Shown here piece by piece: positions 43,363-53,648 of a DNA stretch of 64,000 nt (positions are counted from its first letter, which is position 1; each line of letters begins with the position of its first letter). The position numbers and the translations under genes are program-made. Source of the DNA: Elmis aenea (lineage: Eukaryota; Arthropoda; Insecta; Coleoptera; Elmidae); the NCBI GenBank assembly GCA_947652605.1, contig OX393581.1, positions 11,970,640 through 12,034,639 of the forward strand, given 5' to 3'. The notes beneath the pieces are model-generated. The model was not told the DNA's origin. It worked only from the letters and a program-made list of their open reading frames with translations, and did not search any database.

Positions 43363-44318
43363 ATTTGTAGTCCTTAGTTTATAGAAATATAAAAATGCAA
43401 AGACAAAGCATTGGACTTATATTTAGTAAATTATTGGAGGAAAGGTGTATTTATTTAAATTTGAAATAGAATTTAATTGACTGTATTCTGATTATGTCTA
43501 CAAATTCATTTTTAAAACTGTTTTTCGAATTATTTTAACATCACGTTCTCTCATTTCAAAGATTTCGAGCCTCACATTTTGAGAAACACTGCCATATATT
43601 AAAAGTCAGTCTGTGTGAGACGTTTGGTCCCAAAAAGCAAACAAAAATCCTTTAAATTCCGCCCGTAAAAATTAAAACGATTCAGCAATAATTTTAAAAT
43701 AATTTATTTTGAGCATTAATAGTCGAGCCACGGTAAATAAATAACATTAAACGTTAAACATAACAAAAAATCGATCGTTAATTTTAAACGACGACACAAA
43801 AACGCCGAAAAGACAGCAGTACTAATCATTTTAACAGCAAAAGAATAAAAAAACGCGTGATATATATAAGGAAACCTTCAAGTAAAGCTAGCTGTAAATT
43901 TATAGATCGGCCAATTATAAGAAAAGATTGGTTAGAATTGCCAAGTTTTTATTTAGCGCTTTAGTAAGTTACGGATGGAACCAATAAAACGAAACATTCA
44001 TTCATAAACAGGTTGCAGCACGATTTTTGAGAACGAACGTATCTCGTTAGCCAACATTTATGTCGGTAATATATAAACGTCAGGGTAGTATTTATGATTA
44101 CCAGGATGTTGGCAGGTCCTTGTATTATATTTTCCAACGCGTATATTTATACTCTGCCGCTCTTACTATGGTGATTCATACGCATCAGAATTATACATGA
44201 ATTCACCCGACTCTGTAATTGTACACTCACTTACTGCAAGCATTACGTAATTTTGCGGCTGGGTAACTTATTTTTAGTAATGAACAGGAACGTGTGGCGG
44301 AAGATGTAAAATTATTTT
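43363..44318. other. AT-rich spacer
   Basis: No gene recognised. Confidence 0.35.
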
Positions 44319-45313
44319 AGTTACAAATAAATTATTGGAATCTTATCTAAATAATCGATAATTTAGAACGAGAGTTAAAGGCGACGTCTCGGCTCTACTA
44401 CCTATCAACTCCGGGGTTCCCCAGGGAAGTGTCTTGGGACCGCTACTGTATCTTCTGTTTACATCAGATCTTCCAGTGTCACCAAACATAACAATTGAAA
44501 CATTTGCGGACGATACTGTTATACTCACTAGCCATAGTGACGTTCGTCGCGCACATTTATTCCTCCAAGAATATCTAAATACCCTAGAGAGCTGGCTTAA
44601 AAAATGGAATATTAAAATAAATGAGACCAAATCAAACCATATAACATTTACACTAAGAAAAGATCTATGTCCACCTATTTTCCTAAACACCGTACAAATA
44701 CCACAAACCATGTCCGTAAAATACCTAGGACTACACCTATATAGCAAGTTAAATTGGAAAGTACATATAACCAAGAAGAGGAAGCAAATGGACTTAAGGC
44801 AAAGAGAGACGTGCTGGTTGATTGGACGAGAGTCAACTCTTTCATTAGAAAATAAAATTCTGTTATATAAAACCATAATCAAGCCCGTGTGGATGTATGG
44901 GATTGAACTGTGGGGCTGTGCGAGCAAATCTAACATACAAACTATACAAAGATTCCAATCCAAGATATTAAGGGAAATTGTTGACGCTCCATGGTACGTC
45001 ACCAATGACATGATTCACAACGATCTAAATATACCAACCATAAAAGAAGTCATTCATGAAAGAAGCGTTACGCACCATGGCAAATTGGAAACCCACGAAA
45101 ATCCATTGCTGCAACCTCTTCTAGAAAACAACGCAATAAGAAGACTAAAAAGACAGTGGCCAGCAGACCTGTAACATGGTAGAAGAGATCTCATCACTGG
45201 AAGAGATCTCATCATGATATTGATCTAATAAATAGATAGCCAGCACATTAGCTAAAAGAATACGTAGTGTTTTGATTGCTAAAATACATATTAAAAAAAA
45301 AGTTACAAATAAA
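44319..45313 (+). mobile_element. 5'-truncated jockey insertion with 13-bp target duplication
   Basis: AGTTACAAATAAA is present at 44319-44331 and again, unchanged, at 45301-45313 directly after an A-run. The inserted part (44332-45300) therefore has both junctions defined. This is the expected outcome of target-primed reverse transcription with 5' truncation. The intact duplication suggests a relatively recent insertion. Confidence 0.93.
44332..45174 (+). pseudogene. jockey RT, C-terminal half
   Basis: The frame starts at the 5' junction (LLESYLNNR), has one stop at 44356, then is open to 45174. It contains GVPQGSVLGPLLYLLFTSDL, the catalytic FADDTVIL at 44503, KYLGLHLYSKLNWKVHI, NKILLYKTIIKPVWMYGIEL and WGCASKSNIQTI. 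The jockey-type C-terminus is DAPWYVTNDMIHNDLNIPTI and RRLKRQWPADL, then a stop. Palm motifs upstream of SGVPQG and the endonuclease are missing. It shares layout with the 12.5-kb and 61-kb copies but differs in sequence. Confidence 0.95.
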
Positions 45314-45365
45314 ATCTTAACAAAAGGCGAATTTGTCGTGTTTTTAAAACCAGGCGAAGCTTAAG

Positions 45366-45435
45366 GGTCAACTCACACCGGCGCGATCTGGACGCGGTCG
45401 CGGGCGCGTCCAGGTCGCGCCGGTGTGTGTGGACC
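45366..45435. repeat. GC-rich 70-bp palindrome
   Basis: GGTCAACTCACACCGGCGCG pairs with CGCGCCGGTGTGTGTGGACC. The inner arms TCTGGACGCG and CGCGTCCAGG also pair, leaving a loop of about 7-8 bases. It is an island of GC in AT-rich DNA, probably a tiny MITE or the tip of one. Confidence 0.9.
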
Positions 45436-45580
45436 TTTATGCTAACAGAAAACCTAAATTAGTAAATATTTAAACCAAGGGTTAACAACCTTTTTTCTAG
45501 CATTGGTCCTCTATAAAAAATATTTTTTTCGATCGACTTTTTTAAAATTTTTATTTAACTTTCCAAGATTTTGTATAATA

Positions 45581-46415
45581 CAGGGTGATTGAAATTCGAG
45601 TTTGGGATCTCGCTTATTATAATAGCTATAGAGTATAGGTTTAAATTTGACAAAGCTGCTAAATTTGGTGCTCATTAATAATCCGAAGAGAAGTTGGAGA
45701 TATCTCAAACGGTATCCGAGAAAATTAGGAAAAACTGGAAAATACGATATTTGAAAATAGCCTATAACTTCTATGAAATTTAAAATATTTCAAATGTGTA
45801 AAAACATTGCCGAAGCAAATTTTTAAGCCGCATCGGACAGTAATCACTAATTAGTTCTTGGTCGATTCGTTTTTGTTTTATAATAACCAACTTAATTTTT
45901 TATTTTGGGCGCAATCTTTGCTATTTACATAATCAAATAGATTTGTTTTTTTAAATTTATTGAAGTATCACACATGGGATTTTACTTTTACATTAATTGT
46001 AGTTTATGTCGTTACCATGACAACCAATCAACAAATTCAAAAATTTGAAATATTATTACTTGTCATCGTAATAAGTTGTTCGTATAAATGAATTTCAGTA
46101 AAGAAGAAAACCGCGATATGCTGCGAATTTTTTATTCATTGAATAGAAATTCTACGGTGTCGAGGCAGATAGAAGACAACCCTCGCACACCTATTTTTGA
46201 AATATTTCATCCTCCAAAGAAGTTATAGACTATTTTCAAAAATCGTTTTTTTCCGGTTTTTCCTAATTTTCTTGTATACCGTTTGAGATATTTCCAATTT
46301 CTCTACAGATTATTAATGAGCACCAAATTTAGCAACTTTGCCAAATTTAAACCTATACTCCAGCTATTATAATAAGCGAGATATCCCTGCTTAAACTAGA
46401 ATTTCAATCACCCTG
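45581..46415. mobile_element. Foldback element retaining a transposase N-terminus
   Basis: CAGGGTGATTGAAATTCGAG at left and CAGGGTGATTGAAATTCTAG read inward from 46415 are flanked by TA. The arms pair for about 210 bases (TTTGGTGCTCATTAATAATC, GGAGATATCTCAAACGGTAT). The central 400 bases are unpaired and contain the 46-codon frame described separately. Confidence 0.92.
46088..46228 (+). pseudogene. Transposase N-terminal remnant (DUF4817-like helix-turn-helix)
   Basis: The 46-residue frame starts MNFSKEENRDMLRIFYSLNR and continues NSTVSRQIEDNPRTP. Insect Tc1/mariner-superfamily transposases often begin M-FS-EEY-DML--YGE--RNA--A---Y---FP-R--P, the DUF4817 region, which fits in position and spacing. 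The last residues run into the right foldback arm and end at a stop at 46228. It ties this foldback to a mariner-like parent element. Confidence 0.6.
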
Positions 46416-46899
46416 TATATCAAGTGAATTAAAAAAATATATATTTAATATTATTTATTGAATTAGGGGTTTCAAAAAAAAATATTATACATTTTTGTAA
46501 ATCTAATTACAACAATGTTTTTTCATGATTATTATTATTCTTATAAATTATCTTTGAAATTTTCAAAAACTGTCCAATAAGTATCTGGTTTGTCCATCGA
46601 CCCTTAATTTATTTTAATTAATCTTGAGTTCCATAGACCCCTTTTAACGTTCCATTAACCCCTAGAAGGTTTATGTTGACCCCTTTAAGAATTCCTGATT
46701 TAAACCCTCCTCAAATATTTACACTGGTAAAATTTAAAAAAATAAATAAAAATAGAGCTTCTTTGTGTATAGGCTGAAATTTAAATGTTATTTAGTTTCT
46801 AAGAATAAGTTTATTTATTTTGAAATACAAACAAAAATTGGGTGTCCAATTGCCGAAAAAATAGTTTTTGTTGTAGTATGAGCTATGTGCTTTTTTTAT

Positions 46900-47300
46900 T
46901 TGCAAAAAGCACAATCACAAGTTATATCAGCACACGATAGCACACATCTAGCACAAAAATTTCGTCTAATTAATTCGTTTGAATTTCAAGCTGGAGGTGC
47001 TATAGTCTAGTCAGTCCTACAGCTCCCAGCTTTAAATCACGTGTTGTGGGGCTATCATGTCTACAGCCCCTCCAATTTAAAATTAAAACTGTAACGTAGC
47101 AGCACAATCAAAAAAATTATCAGCACATGCTAGTACAACATATATGTTTAGACAAAATGTTTAAAATGTTGGGGGGTTATCATGTTTACAGCTCCTTTAA
47201 CTTGTAATTAAATTTGTAACACAACGAAAACAGCACAATAAAAACTTTTATCACACACACACAATGTGTCAAAACCTAGCACAACATACAACGTTTAAAA
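46900..47300. repeat. Imperfect tandem repeats
   Basis: AGCACAATCA-type words recur near 46908, 47101 and 47231, each followed by TATCAGCACA or TATCACACAC. GGTGCTATAGTCTAGTCAG, GGGGCTATCATGTCTACAG and GGGGTTATCATGTTTACAG recur between them. Divergent units of roughly 130-200 bases. No coding signal. Confidence 0.55.
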
Positions 47301-47494
47301 AAAAGTTAAACTTCTAGTATGAGGGGGGGAAGAACATGGACTTTTATTAAAAAAGTGATCGACAAGTGCTTAGTTTATAAGTGTGCTAATACTTATTTCG
47401 GTTTGTCCTACACTCCTACATAACACAATCTGCCAATAAAATTAATGATTAATTTAAGATATCCTGTTATTTTTTGATTGACAGAAGTGTTGTT

Positions 47495-47811
47495 AAAAAA
47501 AAAACAAAGTTTTAACTGGTTTTAAACAGGTTTTTTTTAATATATTGTTTCAATTTACATTGATTCCGACATGTTTCGTCAATATAGGTTTTATTGACTT
47601 CTTCAGGGCTACAAAATTTGTTGTTATAATTAAAATTACAAATACTATACTTAAATTCTTAAAATGAATACTTACAACTATGTTATATAATGAAGACAAT
47701 AAGAAGTCAATAAAACCTATATTGACGAAACATGTCGGAATCAATGTAAATTGAAACAATATATTTAAAAAAAACCTGTTTAAAACCAGTTAAAACTTTG
47801 TTTTTTTTTAA
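47495..47811. mobile_element. Inverted-repeat element, 110-bp nearly identical arms
   Basis: Arms 47495-47603 and 47701-47811 are almost perfect reverse complements (AACAAAGTTTTAACTGGTTT, TAAACAGG, ATTGATTCCGACATGTTTCG). The loop is 97 bases. The left arm, on the minus strand, contains CTGAAGA followed by a 7-bp stem and GAAACATGTC, described as a finding. No target duplication assigned. Confidence 0.9.
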
Positions 47812-48108
47812 TAAAATTAATTTTAGACTTCTCGAAATTCAAATATAAAATTAACTTTTATGAGGTATAAAATTAATAAAAATGTAAGTGATTTGTCTAT
47901 GTATGTCTAATAAAATTAATTTTGACTTGTTTAGAAAATTTTAAATCTGTTAATTAAAGAAAAAAGCCACAAAAAAATATCAAAATCATTTAGTTTTTGT
48001 GTTCTCGTTAATAAAAAGGTATATCAATATTTGTAGATGATTGTAGAGATTTTGATATACACCTATTGTAGGTACCTATTTTGATTATAAACGTCAAGTA
48101 TTTTTGGT
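47812..48108. other. Spacer
   Basis: No gene recognised. AATAAAATTAATTTTAGACT and AATAAAATTAATTTTGACTT repeat 100 bases apart. Confidence 0.3.
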
Positions 48109-48264
48109 ATGGGTCAATCTAAACAGATGAATCTTCCTTAGGTGTAAGCACATTTTGCTGTGGTTACCATTGTTGCTCCTGAGATTATGATTGTTATTAA
48201 CAAAGGTAACCAAAGTAAAATTTGTTTACACCTAAGGAAGATTCATCTGTTTAGATTGACCCAT
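48109..48264. mobile_element. Hairpin MITE, 156 bp
   Basis: ATGGGTCAATCTAAACAGAT at left is matched by the right end read inward. About 39 terminal bases are identical and pairing continues to about 65 bases with a few mismatches (GGTTACCATTGTT / GGTTACCTTTGTT). A transcript would form one long hairpin. No coding. Confidence 0.9.
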
Positions 48265-48855
48265 TAATGCAATATTATGGTAAGTTTTTATTACCCGAAC
48301 CAAATTTATTTAATTTAATAAAATCCTGTTGCCTAGCAATTTGATGAGACAAACCGTCATGATAAAATCGCGAGACTGTAGTTTGAGCAATTTATTAGTA
48401 GCGTGATCTGTGAATTTATTTTTATGTCTATGAAATAAAATTGCTTAATGTCGATCAAGATCGAATAAACAAATATTATTTTATCCAGACCATATAGAAA
48501 TCTAGTGTAATTCGATCAGGTACTTTTACTGTCACCGAAATGTAAAGGAAATAAAATAATCTTAATTTATAAAAGCAACTTATACATAGTGTCATTTGAC
48601 ATTATTAAATTGACTTTTATGTCGGTACATATATTACCTACCTTGATTTATAACAGTGGAATATTATTTTATCTGTGGTTGGGCAGGTAAAGTTACACAC
48701 ATTTTTATCCACTTATTGCTCGTGGTGTTACCAATTTTACCCGATCTGATTGGTTCAAAGATATTGTAGAAATCAATTATCAGTACATAGTAATATAACA
48801 AGTGCTTTGAAAATTATCGATAATTTTTGGTAAATTTGCCCCAATGCAATTTATA

Positions 48856-48999
48856 TTTTCGACCAATCATAAACTCAGATTTCTTAAAAACGACCAATAA
48901 ACGCATGAAAATCTGTTAATTGCGAAAAGTATATTATCAGTGTATGATTATGTGCATTGGTCTTTTCTAGGAAATCTGAGTTTGTTATTGGTCGAAAAC
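48856..48999. repeat. Short inverted repeat
   Basis: TTTTCGACCAATCATAAACT then CAGATTTCT is mirrored by AGGAAATCTGAGTTTGTTAT then TGGTCGAAAA. The word GAAAACGCAAATTTGACAGG recurs directly at about 48994 and 49113, so these are parts of a small repeat family. Confidence 0.75.
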
Positions 49000-50449
49000 G
49001 CAAATTTGACAGGAGGATCAACGTCTGACAGGGGAATTAAAATTATTACCCTGTAATGATGCTCCTATTGGTAGTCTCTAGACTAGAAGATTAAAGATTA
49101 GTGATTGGTTGAAAACGCAAATTTGACAGGTGAATGAAATTTTTGTTAATTTTCCAGAGTTCACAGGCAAAATGTACTGTTCAGTACAAATACGCAACAA
49201 AACTACTGTAAAAACATACGTATTCACGACTAGCGATATTGATGACAGTATTATACAACCAATAAAAACGGATGCAGTCGCAGATTTGGCCTATTAACAT
49301 AATCTTCTTGTACTTCTAAAGTTTATTCCGCCTTTTTAAAGTTCCCGAATCAGCAACTAAATTCCGGGCCGATCATAAATCGTCCCTCGACTCGCAGGCC
49401 AAGTGAGGTTTGCGAAGTTGGCCCAAGTTTGAGAAGCACAAATAATGTTATAATTTTTCTCAATCTGGACTTGATTAGCGTTTTTTTTTGTGATCCAAAT
49501 ATTTATTGCTCGAAGTTTTTCTCCCTTAAAAAATTAATCCAGAACAAGGTTACAAACATTTTTGATTTGAATGGAAAGTTAAAAATAAGGTAAATAAAAT
49601 TAGATGGCTTTGAAAGTTTAGTTTGAAAGTTATTAAGTCATGGTTTGAATTATTTTTGAATCTTTCCTTAGAAAGCAGCTTTCGAGATAAAAATATTTGC
49701 AAAGCATTACGCCTACTAAGAATCTATGATAATTATTTCACAAAGTTGTTTTTGTTGCATCTGCTCATTATAAAAATTCTAATTGTAGTAAAACTGTTTC
49801 AAATTGTGTTTTCTTGTAACATCAGCCGATGAATCATTATTGTAAGTCGCTTGACTATCGAAAGTGCAATAACTTTACGCTTAAATGGATTCATTATGGT
49901 CAATTAGGTTTCTTTAGCAAATGTCAACACAAAATGTGGTTCTATCTGCTGTGTAAGTGACCCTTACATCTAGGAAGTTGTTACGAAACATCTGATTGAG
50001 CCTGAACTACGGTCAAGAGGTTAAACGGCACTAGTCGAAAGGAATGTTCAACATGAGTAATTTATCGCGTCTGCAATTGACGAATATATCGAAATTGTAG
50101 ATTTGCTAAAATTTGCGTGTTTAATTTTTTTTATATTTATCAAAACAAAATCTTGTAAATTAACCTATAACTATGAGATTGTATAACTACCCATCTTGGA
50201 ATATCAAAAATATATTTTGGTTAAAGCTGCTCATAGATTTTTAAATAATTGTCCATATAATATGTAATTTTCGAAGCTAGTATTGTGTATTTATGACAAT
50301 CATTTTGTGATTGGAACAATTTGTAAAGCAGTTCTTGTGAAGTTTTGCTTTTTCATTGTTTTCTACAATAGTTGTATAATTTTAATGATGGTTTTTATGA
50401 CAGAGCACAAAATTTACATGATTGAATTGTTTTTGAACTGGTGTGCTAG
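49000..50449. other. Spacer
   Basis: No supported gene. A GC-richer patch at 49350-49435 is open on the minus strand (VLLKLGPTSQTSLGLRVEGR) but shows no family or splice evidence. Confidence 0.3.
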
Positions 50450-50630
50450 CATGGGCGTCCGCAGAAAATTATCCAGGGGGAGGCAAAGCTTGCAAAGAAA
50501 TGCATTGAAAATTAAAATATTAATGAACTTTTAACTTGACGCTCTTTCATTTAGTCAATAATAATTAATGGAGTACTCGATTCCAGGGAGGGGCAAGTGC
50601 CCCGTTTGCCCTTCCCTGTGGACGCCCATG
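50450..50630. mobile_element. hAT-like MITE, CATGGGCGTCC ends
   Basis: CATGGGCGTCCGCAG at left and CATGGGCGTCCACAG read inward from 50630. The flanking octamers TGTGCTAG and TATGTTAG agree at 6 of 8 positions, consistent with a decayed 8-bp duplication. Subterminal GGGGGAGGCAAAG and GGGGCAAGTGCCCC words are present. Confidence 0.75.
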
Positions 50631-50719
50631 TATGTTAGTTAATGGAATTTGGGGATACAGCCAGCGTTTATGTTTGAATGTTTGACGGGAGCACTTCCCA
50701 GACTTAGCAGTATACCAAA

Positions 50720-51125
50720 GGATTTTTATGCATGTCTTACAAATTGTGTTAGTGTTTCACGAAACTGGCTCTGTAACTAATAAAAAAAGTGCTAGTAGGG
50801 CAACCATTCGTTCAGAGGAACTTGTTAATGACGTTTTGCAACATGAAACAATAGCCCCCAAAAGCTTTGAAACGTCTCTCTCAAGAAATTAGACTTTGTT
50901 ATGGAATATGTCAAACGATTGTAAGGAAGGACTTGGACATGCATCCATATACGATTCAATCATATCAAACCCTTTTGTCCGTAGACCACCCAGACATCTT
51001 GAGTATTGCCAGTAGTTTATCAATAATTTAACGAATGACGACCTGCTAAACTAATTTTTTTTGACGAGGCGTAGTTTCATTTGTTGGGGTACGTCAATTC
51101 TTAAAATTGCGGATATTTTTTAAAT
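50720..51125 (+). pseudogene. Tc1/mariner-superfamily transposase, N-terminal half
   Basis: Plus-strand frames give VFHETGSVTNKKSASRATIR, SEELVNDVLQHETIAPKSFE, DLDMHPYTIQ, YCQ*FINNLTNDDLLN, and then a degenerate FFDEA-FH---YVNSQN near the first catalytic position. The order matches the helix-turn-helix region and first Asp block of the insect clade whose C-terminal pieces appear at 6.7 and 18.1 kb. Several frameshifts. No terminal repeats seen. Confidence 0.8.
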
Positions 51126-51239
51126 TTTTTTTACCCGGAAATTTTGCTATCTGTCCGGACAATAAACAAATCCTTTGGCATTTCAAAATAAAATAAGAGA
51201 AAGACATGTAAGTGGCTGCCCAGCGGCACCCACTCCTTC

Positions 51240-51604
51240 AATAAACAAAGGAAATTATTTCTATGTAGGTACTACTCATAACGTTCTATCAAGTCTACTG
51301 TTCTCCAGCGCTTTAGTCTTCGCTTGTCTGTCCCTTCATTGATCAGGTTTGCGGCCAGGTGGTTGGGGTGCCGACTAAGCCTGTCCATATATCTTTTGCA
51401 GTACTTCTTTAACTTACCCTATTTGTAAGTCCTGACTTATTATATCGTTCGTAACAAACCATGGGGCGTCTACTTGCATTCGCAACACTTTCGCCTGAAA
51501 CAGTTCCAGGATATCGATATTAGCGGCTGTTTCCCACAACTGCAGGCCGTGTGTCCAGACTGGTTTAAGCACGCAATTGTAGATTAGTAATTTATTTGTT
51601 TTGT
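51240..51604 (-). pseudogene. jockey retrotransposon, C-terminal end
   Basis: From 51604 downward the minus strand reads NKLLIYNCVLKPVWTHGLQL, WETAANIDILELFQAKVLRM, QVDAPWFVTNDIISQDLQIG and, after a shift, HPNHLAANLINEGTDKRRLK then RWRTVDLIERYE. This is the jockey C-terminus also seen at 12.5, 44.3 and 61 kb. It is cut off exactly where repeat copy B begins, so the two are adjacent or fused. Confidence 0.88.
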
Positions 51605-52006
51605 TCCAACAGCTACTTGAACGGTACAGTAAACGGTCACGGTGTGCGCAGTATCAATATCGCGTTCCAACACAGTCTTTGATAGTTCATCGGACGGTTT
51701 AGTCGGCTGTTCCATCATTACAAAATTGATACATGAACTAGTCAGTGTACGGTCAAAACAGCTCTTGGATGAGAGCGTACCAGCATTAGGATTTTTACAC
51801 GCATGCGCTGTTCATAACTAACGAGCTCAGGTAGCTATGCATCGCTCTTCAATCTCATTTAGTGCTAGATTATTAAGGTGTTTACCCTAGCGATGCGCAC
51901 ATTTCTATGAACCCAATAGACGCAAATGTCATTTACAGTTAGGCCAGTCGTAAAGCGTTCCAACAACGGCTAATACTGGGCAATACATTTATTAGTACAT
52001 AGTTAT
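51605..52006 (-). repeat. Unclassified dispersed repeat, copy B
   Basis: Reverse-complement relative of 25,565-25,955. In its sense direction (minus strand) it contains ATGGAACAGCC and an open stretch EQPTKPSDELSKTVLERDID, while the corresponding part of copy A has indels. It runs directly into the jockey fragment at 51604. It could be 5' sequence of a jockey-like element or a separate element. Confidence 0.7.
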
Positions 52007-52828
52007 AGCAACCAACGTACAGCAGTTTTCTAGAATAGTTTAAAAAATATCTAATAAACATAACATTTCTTATGCTGAAACTAGAAAATGAAGTGTTAAA
52101 ACATTTTATTTGAAGATTATGCGGCTCATAGAAACTCTTATTGGTAAATAATATAGACTTTAACAAAGGCCAAATTTTTGTATAGACGAGATATCTTTTT
52201 TCTATTGTCGTTTTCCTCTAATCTCCCTTTTTGCAACCGCAATACGTAAAACGAAATGAAAGCAAGCGTGTTTCAGCATATTTGCGAGCAGAATAAATAA
52301 TTCATACGTTAAAAAGGGTTATCAGATATTTTTGTGTAGATAAAAGAATATTTTATTTCCATTTCCACCCTCAAAGAAACGAAATTTACAAGCTGACTGC
52401 CGCGAGTGCGAAGAAGTTTAGTATAAACCTATAATCTGCCGTAGTAAATAATATATTTTATTTTGTTTTTCAGACAACAGCTTAAGTTTTTTTTTCCAAA
52501 TAATAGTCTAACCGCCCACATAAAGCTCCAGTGTACTGCTAAAGAAAAGCGACTCGGCGCGCAAAGCTCTTTGTTTGAATAAACTTTACTTCTTTACTTT
52601 GCACGCGAGCATAAGAGATTGTGAGAAACGTTAGGTTAAAATCGTGGTGTGCTCTGATAAATAAAGATAAACAATAGAAAGTGTCGTATATCTCGAAAAG
52701 TCGTTTTTACATGGGGCGGTTTTTACTTTGCAGATGGTGATTAAATTGCTGCGAACATCTTGCTTTAATTCTATGCAATTAAGATTGAAATAAACGGACA
52801 CTGACGTGCTTTATGTAATAATTATTTA
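52007..52828. other. Spacer
   Basis: No gene recognised. A GC-richer patch near 52540-52580 (AAGCGACTCGGCGCGCAAAG) has no open frame with signals. Confidence 0.3.
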
Positions 52829-53260
52829 CGTAAAAAGACCGGAAAGGGGTACTTTACTGGACGAGTAGACACTTTTGGGACGAGCAGACACTTTTGGGAC
52901 GAGCCGTAAGCGAGTCCTGAAAGCATACGAGTCCAGTAAAGACACTTTCCGGGTATGTTACGTACAATATTTTTTTCTGCGTCCGCCTCTGACACCAAAA
53001 TTACTATCGTCACCGTCCTTAATTAAACAATAACTTAACAAACTACAACTCGCTTGTTGGTATAACGACACTTGTTTGACAGCGCGAATCAACAAAACAA
53101 CTCATCACCATGGTAACGAGCTACTTTCCGGCCTAGGTCGGTAGAGAAAATTCATTGCCATGGCAACAAGTTCTTTGTGGCCTAGGCCGGTAAAGATGTA
53201 TTTTCCAGCCTAAAAATTAATCGGAAACAACTGATTTTTTGGACTGACGCAGAAAAACAT
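52829..53260. repeat. Palindromic and tandem repeat cluster, probable MITE
   Basis: CCGGAAAGGGGTACTTTACT then GGACGAG (52838-52865) is mirrored by CGAGTCCAGTAAAGACACTT then TCCGG (52929-52953). Between them a 19-base unit, GACGAGCAGACACTTTTGG or a variant, is repeated. To the right TTTTTCTGCGTCCG (52973) is mirrored by GGACTGACGCAGAAAAA (53243). CTACTTTCCGGCCTAGG and a GGCCTAGGCCGGTAAAG variant also occur. Confidence 0.65.
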
Positions 53261-53648
53261 AATTAAAGTTTTAAGCTGTCATAGATTTCTGTGACCAGTA
53301 TCTTGATTCAGGGGTAACATGTCCAATATTTATCTTATAGTGTCTTGTTATCTGGAGTTGTTCTATAGTTTAAAGTAATCGGCATGATTAATCACAACAA
53401 CTTTTTATTTCTCAAATATCTGTTACCACAAAATAAAACAAAAGTTGCACACTGCCAAGTCAGGTGAACGTGAAGGACGCTCTATTATTTTTATCGGATA
53501 TTTATGTTTTTAAGTGGTCTTTAGTCAAAACTGTTTTAGTTATACACTGCCGGTCAAAAAAGTCTTAAGACTACCTCAGTTTTTCTAGAAAAGTGGAATT
53601 GAAAACAAAAACTATTGTTTAAATACAAAATAATTTTTACTGATTAAC

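Noticed and set aside
44343..45011. 222-codon minus-strand open frame
   Set aside because: Complete shadow of the plus-strand jockey RT, which carries FADDTVIL and the other RT blocks.
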